Source of the DNA: Bacteroidota bacterium
GTDB lineage: Bacteria; Bacteroidota; Bacteroidia; Chitinophagales; Saprospiraceae
DNA: 64,000 bases
Assembly (NCBI GenBank): GCA_963169455.1
Contig: CAUJDW010000093.1
Location: 33,622-97,621, forward strand
Direction: 5' to 3'
Under the pieces are notes generated by a model that was not told the origin of the DNA, made no database searches, and was given only the letters and a program-made list of their open reading frames with translations. Numbering within the stretch: the first letter of the stretch is position 1; each line of letters opens with the position of its first letter. Made by a program: the position numbers and the translations under genes. This document shows positions 54,629 through 63,384 of the stretch, piece after piece.

Positions 54629-55696
54629 ATGGAAACCATATCTTTAAAGCATTACGACATTTTCGCCGGCCCGCTGGATTCGGGGCTGCCGGCCTTTCTG
54701 GCGGGCCTGGCGTACTCCCGGCTTTTCGTCACCGTCGATGAGAACACCGAGCGGCACTGCCTGCCGCGGCTGCAGGCGGCGCTGGGCGGGGCTCCCTTCG
54801 CCTTGCTGCGCACGCCCGCCGGCGAACAGCACAAAAACCTGGATACCTGCCGGCTCATCTGGCAACAGCTGATGGAACAGGAGGCCGGCCGCGACGCGCT
54901 GCTGATCAACCTCGGCGGCGGCGTGATCGGCGATATGGGCGGCTTCTGCGCAGCAACCTTCAAGCGCGGCATCCGCTTCATCCAGATCCCCACCACCCTG
55001 CTGGCCCAACTGGACGCCTCCATCGGCGGAAAGCTGGGCATCGATTTTTTCCAGCTCAAAAACAGCATCGGCCTTTTTCAGGACCCCCTCGCGGTTTTCA
55101 TCGACCCGGCCTTCCTCGGCGCCCTGCCGGCCCGGGAAATCCGCAGCGGCTTCGCCGAGGCCATCAAACACAGCCTCATCGCCGACGCCGCTCAGTGGGA
55201 ACAAATCCGCCGGATCAGCTCCCTGGACAGCGTCGACTGGGGCGCGGCCATCCTGCCTTCCCTGCTCATCAAAAAGCGCATCGTGGAAGAAGACCCCTGG
55301 GAAAAAGGCATCCGCAAAGCTCTCAACTTCGGGCATACCGTCGGCCATGCCGTCGAAAGCCTGGCCCTTGAATCCGACGCCCCCCTGCTGCACGGCGAAG
55401 CCGTGGCCATCGGCATGGTTTGCGAAGCCTACCTGTCCCACCGCCTCCTGGGCCTGCCTCTGCCCGAAGTGGAACAGATCAGCCGCTTCATTATCCGGAT
55501 CTTCGGGCGCCACCCCATCCCGCCCCGCCACTACCCCACCCTGCTGGCCCTGATGCGCAACGACAAAAAAAATGAGGCCGGGCTGGTCAACTTCAGCCTC
55601 ATCAACCCCCTGGGCCATGCCTGCATCAACCAGCACTGCAGCCCGGAGCTTATCGCGGAAAGCCTGGATTACTACAATGCGCTGGGGAATGAATGA
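54629..55696 (+). CDS. aroB: 3-dehydroquinate synthase
   Basis: A 355-residue enzyme of the shikimate pathway that cyclises DAHP to 3-dehydroquinate using NAD and a divalent metal. The NAD-binding LINLGGGVIGDMGGFCAATF lies at about residues 90-110. QIPTTLLAQLDASIGGKLGI and KNSIGLFQDP follow at the substrate site. The metal ligands are in RSGFAEAIKH (Glu) and LNFGHTVGHAVE (His), with a further His in LLHGEAVAIGM. Length is normal. The gene begins 19 bp after the helical-protein gene. Confidence 0.96.
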   Translation: METISLKHYDIFAGPLDSGLPAFLAGLAYSRLFVTVDENTERHCLPRLQAALGGAPFALLRTPAGEQHKNLDTCRLIWQQLMEQEAGRDALLINLGGGVIGDMGGFCAATFKRGIRFIQIPTTLLAQLDASIGGKLGIDFFQLKNSIGLFQDPLAVFIDPAFLGALPAREIRSGFAEAIKHSLIADAAQWEQIRRISSLDSVDWGAAILPSLLIKKRIVEEDPWEKGIRKALNFGHTVGHAVESLALESDAPLLHGEAVAIGMVCEAYLSHRLLGLPLPEVEQISRFIIRIFGRHPIPPRHYPTLLALMRNDKKNEAGLVNFSLINPLGHACINQHCSPELIAESLDYYNALGNE

Positions 55697-55756
55697 AAAA
55701 AGGCGGGGATAATGGCCCGCATAATGTTGCTGAAAGTTATCTGGCGAATTACCCGC

Positions 55757-55830
55757 AACGGAAGCATGGCTGCCCGTACCACCGCTTAGGAGGCATGGAC
55801 AGCCATGCAAAGTGACTCGCATCTGTTGTT
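55757..55830. repeat. Imperfect palindrome A (AAC...GTT), after the esterase gene
   Basis: GCATGGCTG (55764-55772) pairs exactly with CAGCCATGC (55800-55808). The outer ends are AACGG and GTTGTT. The interior (TGCCCGTACCACCGCTTAGG) resembles the interior of elements E and F. It ends five bases before the stop codon of the minus-strand gene at 55835. Confidence 0.7.
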
Positions 55831-55834
55831 CAAA

Positions 55835-58800
55835 TTACATTTTTATCAATTTGATAGTTTTGCTGTAATTGTTGGCCTGATTATTTACTTTCACAAAATA
55901 CAGCCCAGCCGGAAACGATGAAATATCAACGGTATGAGCAACTTCATTGAATTCAACCCTCCGAAGCATTCGGCCAAAAGAATCGTATATTTCCAACTGG
56001 CGCATGCCAGCCGGATTTCCTTTGATCGTAAACTTGTCCATGACGGGCATCGGAAACAGTTGAATCCAATTCTCTTCAGGGTGTAAAGCTTCATTGGAAG
56101 AGATAATACCGGGGTCATAGAAACCAAAATCTACAGTATTATTGCCATTGGCATCATAATTAAAATAACAATTGAACGGGTCATCATCATCCAGCGGTTC
56201 TTCACTTATTCCAAGCGTCACAATGCCGGACATTATATCCGTGAAAGGATTGCCAAAGCCATTATTATCAAAATCAACGTCATTGTTTGCATTAGATTGG
56301 AATCCATTTGTTGATACAAAATGTTCTAACGGCTCCCCGGGGGCCCAATTATTTACTTGCCACACAAAAACCACATAATTTCCTGGTAGTAAACCGGAAA
56401 ATTTATAATACCCATTCTCATCGGTCACCTTTACACCACCAAAACCCTGCCAGTCAGGGATGTCATCACCATCCGAATCCGACCAAATCACCAGGGATAC
56501 TCCCGGAATTCCGGGCTCGTCGGGCTCATTTATGCCATTTCGATTCAGATCGTTCCATACTCTGTTACCTATCGATACGACACCCGGAGCAATGGGATCG
56601 GCACAGTCTTGATAACAAAATGCCATGTCATTGATAGCCAGAATCATTTCGTCGCCCATTGCTTTTCCTATATTTAAAAAAGAAAGGGCATTATTGTTAA
56701 AGTGGTGAATGGCGTCTTCCGGTGATTCCGATTGATTCCTGTAATAAGGTTTTGTATTCACGAAACCTACTGTGCCACTATAAATACTATCATCGCATCC
56801 CACCGTTTCCTGCGCTACAGAAACGGTATTTTGCATACTCTGCACCCAAAGGTCACCCGTTACCTCATATCCGCCCTGTCCTGAACTGGCTATGATGACT
56901 GGCAGATCCGGCTTGTTCAGGTCATTTCTTATATCGTTAACCAGGTGATACAAATTGCTTTCGTATTCATTCAAAAAGTCGTCAGATGCGCCATCATTCC
57001 AACCCTGAAACCAGACAAATCCTGAAAGCTCAAAATTTGTTGCATTCAACTCAGGAAACTCGCTTCCCAGGTTTTCGGTAACATTTTCCACCGTTTGAAT
57101 AATTGCATTATAATATTCGCCTGTTGTGCCACCTGCTGAAGGCGGGCGAAAATCTACAGCCAGGTTTTTTCCGCCCCAGGCAGTTTTGATGATCAATACG
57201 GGGTCTTCAAAATATTCATCCAGTTGATGAGCGAACATTAACTCTGGCCCTATTAAATCTTCATAAGCCCCCTGGCCGACGGTTACATTTGACCTGATAG
57301 TTTCGCCATCTCGTTCAAAATACAGGTAGGCATTCTCCAGAGATGTCCAATTGCCTGTTGTGCCGAGTTTGGACCACGTGCCATTTACATCATTTTGGAT
57401 AAGGCCGTATAAGGTTCCCGGGTCATTTTCAGGATCATTGACAGCGCCATATCCTTGCATATTCGACTGGCCAGCCAAAACAAACACCCTGACCTTTTTC
57501 TGGGCTTTTTCTTGCCTGGTCACAATCGGAACATAGCCAATCTCTAAGCCTGCAGGTGGTTGAACAATTGCCGCCGGATCAATGGCCGCTAGCCTCCCAA
57601 TAGCCGGAGGCGCTAAATATTCGTCGGTATGGCTCCAGTTGGCATGAATGAGTTCGACTCTTTGCTGAAGTTTGGTGCGGATATCCTCCGGAAGGTTTGC
57701 GTGGATGATGGAGGGTTGGTCCACAAAACGATACCAATAATAGGTGACGGTGGTGCCGTCTCCAAGGCCTGCTTTGAATGGGCCTGCCACCGGCCCGGGA
57801 TTGTTCCAGGGGCCATTGGGGTCTTGCCAAACACATTCAGGGTCAAATGGTGTTAAATAGGTGATTTCCGGCCGGGGCGAGACAGGGACGGCCGTAGTCA
57901 GTAAATCAGTAGAAGCAGGTACATCACTCTCATCAATAGCACGCCATAAACTATCGGGATCAAGCCTGAAATACTCGGGCAATCTGAAGGCCTTTTCATC
58001 TTTCTCAACAATATTCAGGTCATATTCAAAACCCATGATGTTTGTATTGAGTTGAACATTGTCTATATAGTTCAAGTCAACGTCTTTTTTTATTCCATCA
58101 GGCGCGTTTTCTTTGATCTCAGCCACCATAGAACCACCGTCATTGACAAATGGGACCCCGAGAACCCCGGCAGCATTTATACCCGGGGGCACTATAGGCC
58201 CGCCATTAAACCAGGCTTCCATAGCATTCCAAAGCGCATCAGGAGAATAGACCGAGATCTGATTCAGAATCATCGATCTATCATCATTGTTTGCCGGAAA
58301 CTGCAACCTATTTACTTTGGCATACCGGTTGCCATTGTCATCCTGGGCAATTAATGCCGGGGAGCCCGCATGCTCAACACCAAAAGCTACATTAGGGTCG
58401 GAGGGCCTTGAATCAAGCATCAATCCTTCCAAACCGGGATCAAGCAATACCGGTTCAGTCCAGAAAGTAGGAAGAAAAAAGGTTGCCGGCCCTTTGAAGT
58501 TGGTGGAATTTAAGAAAAGCGTCCAGCATTGATTCCCTGTTTCGACACCTGTTCCATTTGTATCTGATATAGGTTCTGTTAATGGCAAAGGAATATATCC
58601 ATATCCAAGCATTTCGCCATTTAAACTCTGTGCCATATTCAAGCCATCAGGCGCCCAGAGTAGTTTGTTGGATAATTGAGCCACGCCGTATTTGCCTCCA
58701 GGCGTACTCCAATCTCGCTGTCCATTTGGCAACATATTTGTACTGCCGGCGCCAGGGCCATTTGCCCATGAAAAGAAATTATAAGCCACCCCGCCCATGA

Positions 58801-59176
58801 TAAACTTAGGGGCTTTTTTGCCGAAACGCGTGTCATGCCACCAGCCTAAGCCGCCTTCAATAGTGGTATAGAATTGAGGTTGATTACTCAATTTCCTGGT
58901 GGTCATCCAGCTACTGCTCAATCCAGTCTGGAAGCCTTCAGGCCCGGGATAGTGCTTAAATATCGGCCATGCGGCACAATACATGGTATAGCCTGAGCCA
59001 AAGGCCGTATCTGCTACGTTTTCCGTAGATATCCAGGTGAACCCGGATTGTGATGCATCCACAATTTGGGCATTAGCGTTATTGGCTATGCCTGAAAAAA
59101 TGCTCAACACAAAAATTGCCCAGCCTGGGGCTTGTAAAATCTGACGCTTGCTTGCGTCTTTGAAAAAGAAGTCCAT
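55835..59176 (-). CDS. T9SS-secreted sialate O-acetylesterase-like protein
   Basis: A 1113-residue exported protein. The signal peptide ends near NNANAQ (residue 37). The first about 540 residues are beta-rich and unrecognised. From about 560 comes an SGNH/SASA esterase domain with the block KVRVFVLAGQSNMQGYG (catalytic Ser) and later FELSGFVWFQGWNDGASDDF. Family members deacetylate sugars such as O-acetyl sialic acid or xylan. An SdrD-B-like fold follows (GNRVWNDLNRNGINEPDEPG), then a T9SS tail (LFPMPVMDKFTIKGNPAGMR). Base composition is visibly more AT-rich than the rest of the window to its left, suggesting later acquisition. It probably trims environmental or host glycans. Confidence 0.83.
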   Translation of the reverse strand: MDFFFKDASKRQILQAPGWAIFVLSIFSGIANNANAQIVDASQSGFTWISTENVADTAFGSGYTMYCAAWPIFKHYPGPEGFQTGLSSSWMTTRKLSNQPQFYTTIEGGLGWWHDTRFGKKAPKFIMGGVAYNFFSWANGPGAGSTNMLPNGQRDWSTPGGKYGVAQLSNKLLWAPDGLNMAQSLNGEMLGYGYIPLPLTEPISDTNGTGVETGNQCWTLFLNSTNFKGPATFFLPTFWTEPVLLDPGLEGLMLDSRPSDPNVAFGVEHAGSPALIAQDDNGNRYAKVNRLQFPANNDDRSMILNQISVYSPDALWNAMEAWFNGGPIVPPGINAAGVLGVPFVNDGGSMVAEIKENAPDGIKKDVDLNYIDNVQLNTNIMGFEYDLNIVEKDEKAFRLPEYFRLDPDSLWRAIDESDVPASTDLLTTAVPVSPRPEITYLTPFDPECVWQDPNGPWNNPGPVAGPFKAGLGDGTTVTYYWYRFVDQPSIIHANLPEDIRTKLQQRVELIHANWSHTDEYLAPPAIGRLAAIDPAAIVQPPAGLEIGYVPIVTRQEKAQKKVRVFVLAGQSNMQGYGAVNDPENDPGTLYGLIQNDVNGTWSKLGTTGNWTSLENAYLYFERDGETIRSNVTVGQGAYEDLIGPELMFAHQLDEYFEDPVLIIKTAWGGKNLAVDFRPPSAGGTTGEYYNAIIQTVENVTENLGSEFPELNATNFELSGFVWFQGWNDGASDDFLNEYESNLYHLVNDIRNDLNKPDLPVIIASSGQGGYEVTGDLWVQSMQNTVSVAQETVGCDDSIYSGTVGFVNTKPYYRNQSESPEDAIHHFNNNALSFLNIGKAMGDEMILAINDMAFCYQDCADPIAPGVVSIGNRVWNDLNRNGINEPDEPGIPGVSLVIWSDSDGDDIPDWQGFGGVKVTDENGYYKFSGLLPGNYVVFVWQVNNWAPGEPLEHFVSTNGFQSNANNDVDFDNNGFGNPFTDIMSGIVTLGISEEPLDDDDPFNCYFNYDANGNNTVDFGFYDPGIISSNEALHPEENWIQLFPMPVMDKFTIKGNPAGMRQLEIYDSFGRMLRRVEFNEVAHTVDISSFPAGLYFVKVNNQANNYSKTIKLIKM

Positions 59177-59206
59177 TTGTATCGTTTATTTTATCTCCCT
59201 CTTGGA

Positions 59207-59271
59207 CTACGTGACGGCGTGCGCGAGCTTTGTGCGTTGGCTTTCGCCGCCATGTGAGGCCATGCATTGTT
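59207..59271. repeat. Imperfect palindrome B, after the cupin gene
   Basis: CTACGTGACGGCG (59207-59219) pairs with CGCCGCCATGTGAG (59245-59258) with two mismatches and one bulge. The right side ends TGCATTGTT, as in element C. The left AAC end is not recognisable. It lies 47 bp beyond the stop codon of the cupin gene at 59318. Confidence 0.55.
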
Positions 59272-59317
59272 CCAGGTTTTATTGTATTTGAATTATTAAA
59301 ATCCCAAGCCCCAAAAT

Positions 59318-60346
59318 TCAATATTGCAAAGGCGGCCCAACCACCTCCATATCATGTTCCTTAAAGGGGTCAAGTCCCGCCGTTAGATGTATATTGCCTC
59401 CAATGGAGCGGAAAAAGTCCTCCATTTTCCCGGCGGGCTGGAAGAAGAAGAGCAGCTTGCCCACGTCCTCCAATTGTGCCCAAGTATGCGGCACTGCCCT
59501 TGGCAGAAAAATCATGTCACCCTCACCGAGCGTAAATTTTTCGTCGCCGCATTGGAACAGGTACTTGCCTTCGGCAACGTAGAACACCTCGTCCTGGTGC
59601 GGGTGTACGTGCATTGGCGGGCCGCCCTTTTCGCTGCCGTGGTACTCGAAAACGGACAATTCACCGCCTGTGTCCTTACCGGAAACCTTGATGTCGTTGT
59701 GGCTTTTGCCATTGATAATGGTACGCTCCCCGAAGCGGCCTTGGCCAGCTCGCACTACGAACCCGTTGCTCAGTTGTAGTGCATAAACATGCTTTTCCGT
59801 GGCGGAAATGGCGGGCCCATGGTTGGCGATGCCGCTCATTTTGCCCAGTTCCTCGTACTGTTCACGAGTACCCTTGCCATCCAGTTCGGTCAGCCGTAAA
59901 AAGAACTCCTCCATTTTACCAGCGGGTTGTAGGAAGTAGAACATCTTGCCCTGGCCGCTGATTTGCACCCAAGTATGCGGCACGGCTCGGGGCAGAAAAA
60001 TCAGGTCGCCCGCCTGTAGCAACTGCCTTTCTTCGCCCAATTGAAACACATATTCGCCTTTCAGGACGAAAAACATTTCGTCCTGAAAAAGGTGCGAGTG
60101 TAGCATCGGCCCGACTTTTTCCGTGCCCAGGTAGTCAAAAGCCGAGAGCCTTCCCGCCGTGTCCTTGGCCGAAACCTTGAGGTCGTTGGGGTTCACGCCA
60201 TGAAACGGTGTAGGCTTATGAAAACGGCTGTCGCCTGCTTTTACGACAAATGCCTTGGCTGCCATATTGCCCGTTCGCTTAGAAGTTGAACAGGCAAAAG
60301 CCGGGAACGATAACAAAGAAGTGAGGATGAAATCTCTGCGTTGCAT
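59318..60346 (-). CDS. Exported protein with two duplicated cupin domains
   Basis: A 342-residue protein with an N-terminal MQRRDFILTSLLSFPAFACS, a twin-arginine-like signal followed by a Cys that could serve as a weak lipobox. Two cupin domains (about residues 35-155 and 190-325) are strikingly alike: each has a metal-binding HSHLFQDE or HVHPHQDE segment and the identical stretch FLPRAVPHTW, followed by QPAGKMEEFF or QPAGKMEDFF. That points to a fairly recent internal duplication. Cupins bind a metal and may be dioxygenases, isomerases or sugar-binding proteins. The substrate is not evident. It stands alone between palindromes B and C. Confidence 0.82.
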   Translation of the reverse strand: MQRRDFILTSLLSFPAFACSTSKRTGNMAAKAFVVKAGDSRFHKPTPFHGVNPNDLKVSAKDTAGRLSAFDYLGTEKVGPMLHSHLFQDEMFFVLKGEYVFQLGEERQLLQAGDLIFLPRAVPHTWVQISGQGKMFYFLQPAGKMEEFFLRLTELDGKGTREQYEELGKMSGIANHGPAISATEKHVYALQLSNGFVVRAGQGRFGERTIINGKSHNDIKVSGKDTGGELSVFEYHGSEKGGPPMHVHPHQDEVFYVAEGKYLFQCGDEKFTLGEGDMIFLPRAVPHTWAQLEDVGKLLFFFQPAGKMEDFFRSIGGNIHLTAGLDPFKEHDMEVVGPPLQY

Positions 60347-60388
60347 AATAGCGACAATTTAGGTGCTGCGAATTTTTTTATTGCCGAG

Positions 60389-60468
60389 AACTGGGGCACT
60401 CACGCATACCGCCTCCTCCGCTGGCTTTATGGGTGGGTTTAGCGGCGGTTGACGTTGAATGCATTGTT
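60389..60468. repeat. Imperfect palindrome C (AAC...GTT)
   Basis: Outer AAC (60389-60391) and GTT (60466-60468) are joined by paired GCA/TGC and ACG/CGT words and a central ACCGCC/GGCGGT stem (60408-60413 with 60444-60449), leaving unpaired bases between. It ends 22 bp before the stop codon at 60491. Confidence 0.6.
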
Positions 60469-60490
60469 GCCTATTGTATTCTTTCTTCAT

Positions 60491-60976
60491 CTAATAATTT
60501 GTTTGCTTTAAAACTATGGCTTGAGGTTCTTCCGCCATAAAGGTCAAATACTTTTCCCAATGCTTTTTCCCAAGTTCTTTTCCATATTCCTTATCTAAAA
60601 ATGTAGTAATGTCATAATTTGTATTCGGAATTATCGGGTCCATAATCCAACTGTAAGTCCATGTGCTATCTGTATTTTGCTCGACTGGCTCTAACCAACG
60701 AGTGGCCTTCAATTGGGCTTTTTTCATTTCACTTTCAGTGCTGTATAATGCCTTATAAAGTACATCTTTTATCCATGTCTCAAATTCATTTTTAGATTTG
60801 TCTTTAACTTTGACTATAACTATTAAAATCATCTCATCGGTTTTTGCTCTTGTCGCTTCTTTTTCTAAACTTATCCATTTTTGAAGTTCTTCGCTACTTG
60901 CCATTTTTTCATCTTGACAATTGGAATTTACACTCCAAAAAACCAAAAGGCTGAAAATTAAAATTGCTGGTTTCAT
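60491..60976 (-). CDS. Secreted protein of unknown function
   Basis: A 161-residue protein with a signal peptide ending near VNSNCQ (about residue 20). The Cys there is not in a strong lipobox. The mature part has a long helix (SSEELQKWISLEKEATRAKT), a beta-strand (EMILIVIVKVKD), then TWIKDVLYKALYS and a DWTYSWI-like region. The pattern, one domain of about 120 residues with a hydrophobic strand and flanking helices, is loosely like ferredoxin-fold ABM proteins, but I do not claim membership. It is bounded by palindromes C and D, is AT-rich in codon use, and is the only gene of its unit. Confidence 0.65.
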   Translation of the reverse strand: MKPAILIFSLLVFWSVNSNCQDEKMASSEELQKWISLEKEATRAKTDEMILIVIVKVKDKSKNEFETWIKDVLYKALYSTESEMKKAQLKATRWLEPVEQNTDSTWTYSWIMDPIIPNTNYDITTFLDKEYGKELGKKHWEKYLTFMAEEPQAIVLKQTNY

Positions 60977-61042
60977 TTTTTTAAATTAAAAGTTTGGAAA
61001 ATTATTTTCGAATTTGATTGTTCTCTTTTCTTATTGACAGGT

Positions 61043-61165
61043 AACGGTCTCGAATAAGCGTAGTGCGGGGTTTCAGAGGAATTCACTGTCCGCCCGCACT
61101 AAACTTTGGTAGTTGCAAAATACTCAATTTGAGCATTTCAGCCCGCATTGCCCTTATACAATGTT
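61043..61165. repeat. Imperfect palindrome D (AAC...GTT, 123 bp)
   Basis: Outer AACGG (61043-61047) and GTT (61163-61165) are followed inward by ATAAG/CTTAT (61054-61058 with 61153-61157). Then come GTGCGGG and CCCGCAT arms around a long interior that includes a further CCCGCACT copy (61093-61100). It ends 11 bp before the stop codon at 61177. Confidence 0.68.
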
Positions 61166-61176
61166 GGCGGCCGTGT

Positions 61177-62037
61177 TTATTTTTTCTTATGTCCGGGTTC
61201 CCATATTAGCCGAACAAAAGAACTTAATCTCTCATTTTCACGACTTACCGGAATTCCTGCTACTATTCCAATCAGCAAGTTGTCTGCAATACCTAATCTC
61301 ATTTGGGGTCTCATAGTCATATCGAAGTCTCCGTTGTCAATGGTTTTATTAAACTCGACCCCGATAAAATTACGTGTACCTGAAATCATGTAATGAAAAC
61401 TGGTATTAATGTCATAAGTCGTATGGAATTTGTTGGTGCTGAAACTCTTTTCAATCATTGGCCCTGTATAAATCAATGAATGGAAATTATTGCCCCATCG
61501 CTTTGCTACAACCAAGAATGGATTGTATACATTCCCTTTAATAAAGGGCTTCCCAAAACTTCTAAAGTCTGAAAGTTCAAACTCGTTTATATATCCAAGT
61601 GCCATTGAAGTAGCCATAGGCTCATTAACAAAGAATGACCATTGAGCAGCAATTTTAATGCTATTCAGTTGATTGGATGGAATTGAGTCGTTTGCTTTTC
61701 CATTTACTGGCGAATAAAAAGTGAAAGGCAATTCGACTTCTAAGCCTAACCTGTCAATGGGTGCCCACTCGTACTCAATTAGAGCTTCATAAGAGTCAAA
61801 TTTCAGATTGTCAGTAAGACCTAATCCTAAGTTCCATTCTTTTTCCCCTTTTCGGGCTCCTAAATCTCGGATTAGGTCAATATATAAAGGTTCTGCGTGT
61901 AGCACCTTGTCAGGTTCTTTGTGGTCTTCAATTTGTTGAATGTAAAGACTGTCTTTTTCTGCGTCAGTTATTTGAGCAGAAATATATGTTGAAGATGCCA
62001 ATACAATGATTAGCGCCAAATTTTTTTTGATGTTCAT
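61177..62037 (-). CDS. Outer-membrane beta-barrel-like protein, HAEPLYIDL type
   Basis: A 286-residue exported protein with signal peptide (ending YISAQ, about residue 22). The conserved-looking block KVLHAEPLYIDLIRDLGARK is followed by alternating beta-strands (WNLGLGLTDNLKFDSYEALIEYEW begins them) up to FVRLIWEPGHKKK. This is the type of envelope protein often found beside heavy-metal efflux genes in Bacteroidota, sometimes mislabelled as a purine enzyme. The association is from memory of such loci. It lies 77 bp downstream of the 128-aa protein gene, forming a two-gene unit. No efflux pump gene is present in the window. Confidence 0.72.
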   Translation of the reverse strand: MNIKKNLALIIVLASSTYISAQITDAEKDSLYIQQIEDHKEPDKVLHAEPLYIDLIRDLGARKGEKEWNLGLGLTDNLKFDSYEALIEYEWAPIDRLGLEVELPFTFYSPVNGKANDSIPSNQLNSIKIAAQWSFFVNEPMATSMALGYINEFELSDFRSFGKPFIKGNVYNPFLVVAKRWGNNFHSLIYTGPMIEKSFSTNKFHTTYDINTSFHYMISGTRNFIGVEFNKTIDNGDFDMTMRPQMRLGIADNLLIGIVAGIPVSRENERLSSFVRLIWEPGHKKK

Positions 62038-62114
62038 TTTTGATTTGTTTTAATGCAATAAGAATTGCCCCGTGTCCTCATGGTCACAGGGTCATGTAGA
62101 GTCGGAAAAACAAA

Positions 62115-62501
62115 TCAAACTTTGGGCGGGGGACTATCTATTTCGTTGAAGCCTTTTGTTAAACGAGCTTCATAGTCAGGAAAGAGTTTCTTTCTTTCGA
62201 AGAATTGATTACGGTCAACTTTGTTGGCTTTGATTACATGAACCAACAAATCAATTTTCACATTCTTTTTCTTGTTGTGGTCTTCGGTATCATGGTCGTC
62301 ATACTCTTTGACGGCATCTTCAAATCCCAAAACCTTTTCGACAACTATTTCCACGATACTTTCTTGGTCGTTGAAGGATAAGTCTTCAGGAATATGTTCA
62401 GGGTTAGGGTCTGCCGTGTCAACGCTAATGTTGAGCAGGTACAGTCCCATGAGTCCCCAAAGGAATTTCGTGAAAATACTATTTCTTATTCGACCTATCA
62501 C
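62115..62501 (-). CDS. Small membrane-anchored protein, metal-efflux-locus type
   Basis: A 128-residue protein with one N-terminal hydrophobic segment (FTKFLWGLMGLYLLNISVDT) after a short basic start. This is followed by ADPNPEHIPEDLSFNDQESI and a charged region with acidic and His residues (DDHDTEDHNKKKN) that could bind metal. Homologous-looking small proteins open heavy-metal CzcA/CusA efflux operons in Bacteroidota, usually followed by the barrel protein seen next here. It heads the two-gene unit flanked by palindromes D and E. The pump genes expected after it are missing. Confidence 0.68.
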   Translation of the reverse strand: MIGRIRNSIFTKFLWGLMGLYLLNISVDTADPNPEHIPEDLSFNDQESIVEIVVEKVLGFEDAVKEYDDHDTEDHNKKKNVKIDLLVHVIKANKVDRNQFFERKKLFPDYEARLTKGFNEIDSPPPKV

Positions 62502-62546
62502 AGTTCAAAATTAACGTTCATTTGTCGGTTTTCTTATATGGCCACC

Positions 62547-62603
62547 AACGGTTGGGCTATGTGCCGTGCCGACGAATGGAGGCATGTGCAGGTAGCTTCT
62601 GTT
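62547..62603. repeat. Imperfect palindrome E (AAC...GTT)
   Basis: AACGGTTGGGCTATGTGCCG opens it and GTT closes it. GGCCA and TGGCC flank the two ends and also pair. GCTA/TAGC and TGCC/GGCA pair inside. Its interior (GTGCCGACGAATGGAGGCAT) is close to that of element F. It ends nine bases before the stop codon at 62613. Confidence 0.68.
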
Positions 62604-62612
62604 ATGGCCAGG

Positions 62613-63038
62613 CTAATCTTTTTGACTTAATTTGACATACTCTTCAGCACTCATAATTGGCACTTTGGAATCCACAAAGTCTTTGGGGTTCCTTGTAAGG
62701 ATAATACTCGCCGAATTATTGAGAGCTGTATAGTATTGAAAGGAATCTTCAAAATCCTTCATGTCAGAAACTAAAGCGAGATCAATTTCTTTGCCTCCAC
62801 TATTACATACTGTACTTATTGCTCTAATTCCCGTTAAGGCTCTTCTTGTTTTCTCCTCGCCTAATTGTTTTCGCAGGATATATTCCGTGGAAATGTAACT
62901 CATTGTACTGATCAAGACCTCTATTTCTTTATTCTCTGCCTTTAAGAATAATTCCTCCGCATATTTGAAAAACGGCTCTCTTCTTCCTAGCCAATCTAAA
63001 ATAATGTTGGTGTCAACGAATACGGCATCTTTTTTCAT
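62613..63038 (-). CDS. PIN-domain ribonuclease toxin
   Basis: A 141-residue PIN-domain protein. It begins AVFVDTNIILDWLGRREPFF, with the first catalytic Asp and the TN motif. The central Glu is in SYISTEYILRKQL, and further acidic residues lie in LALVSDMKDFEDSFQYYTAL and LTRNPKDF. PIN toxins cleave RNA with bound Mg or Mn. The gene overlaps the upstream antitoxin gene by four bases, which is the standard toxin-antitoxin arrangement with the antitoxin translated first. The pair is bounded by palindromes E and F. Confidence 0.9.
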   Translation of the reverse strand: MKKDAVFVDTNIILDWLGRREPFFKYAEELFLKAENKEIEVLISTMSYISTEYILRKQLGEEKTRRALTGIRAISTVCNSGGKEIDLALVSDMKDFEDSFQYYTALNNSASIILTRNPKDFVDSKVPIMSAEEYVKLSQKD

Positions 63039-63280
63039 TGGTATTTCTCTTCAAGGTATTTTACATGATCTGCCTTATAGTCCACTCCTTCTAAATTGAC
63101 TATTCCGCTTAACTCCTTCACAATACTCTCTTTGCGATCATTTCTTTCCTTATATTCTGAAATTATCTTAAGAAGGAGGTTCTCCACTAGGGAAGAGAGG
63201 CTCACATCGTGTTCCCTTGCGTAGATCTTAGCACGTTCAATGATATTTTTATCAAGGCTTAATGTTAATTTGGTATTCAT
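63035..63280 (-). CDS. Ribbon-helix-helix-like antitoxin (DUF6364 type)
   Basis: An 81-residue antitoxin paired with the PIN toxin. The start at 63280 gives MNTKLTLSLDKNIIERAKIY, the usual opening of this family. A start at 63301 would add seven residues of leader-like text. The N-terminal strand plus two helices is the ribbon-helix-helix type DNA-binding fold. The C-terminal half (VNLEGVDYKADHVKYLEEKY) is where such antitoxins bind the toxin. It probably neutralises the toxin and represses its own promoter, which should lie in the short AT-rich segment 63281-63384. Confidence 0.87.
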   Translation of the reverse strand: MNTKLTLSLDKNIIERAKIYAREHDVSLSSLVENLLLKIISEYKERNDRKESIVKELSGIVNLEGVDYKADHVKYLEEKYQ

Positions 63281-63384
63281 GATCTCATCTTTTACGTACA
63301 AAGATAGCTTCTTCTTACGTAAAAGTCAATAAGACTTCTAATCCATTCTCTTTCTAGTGGGGCTTTCCTTTTTTGCTTGGCCAT

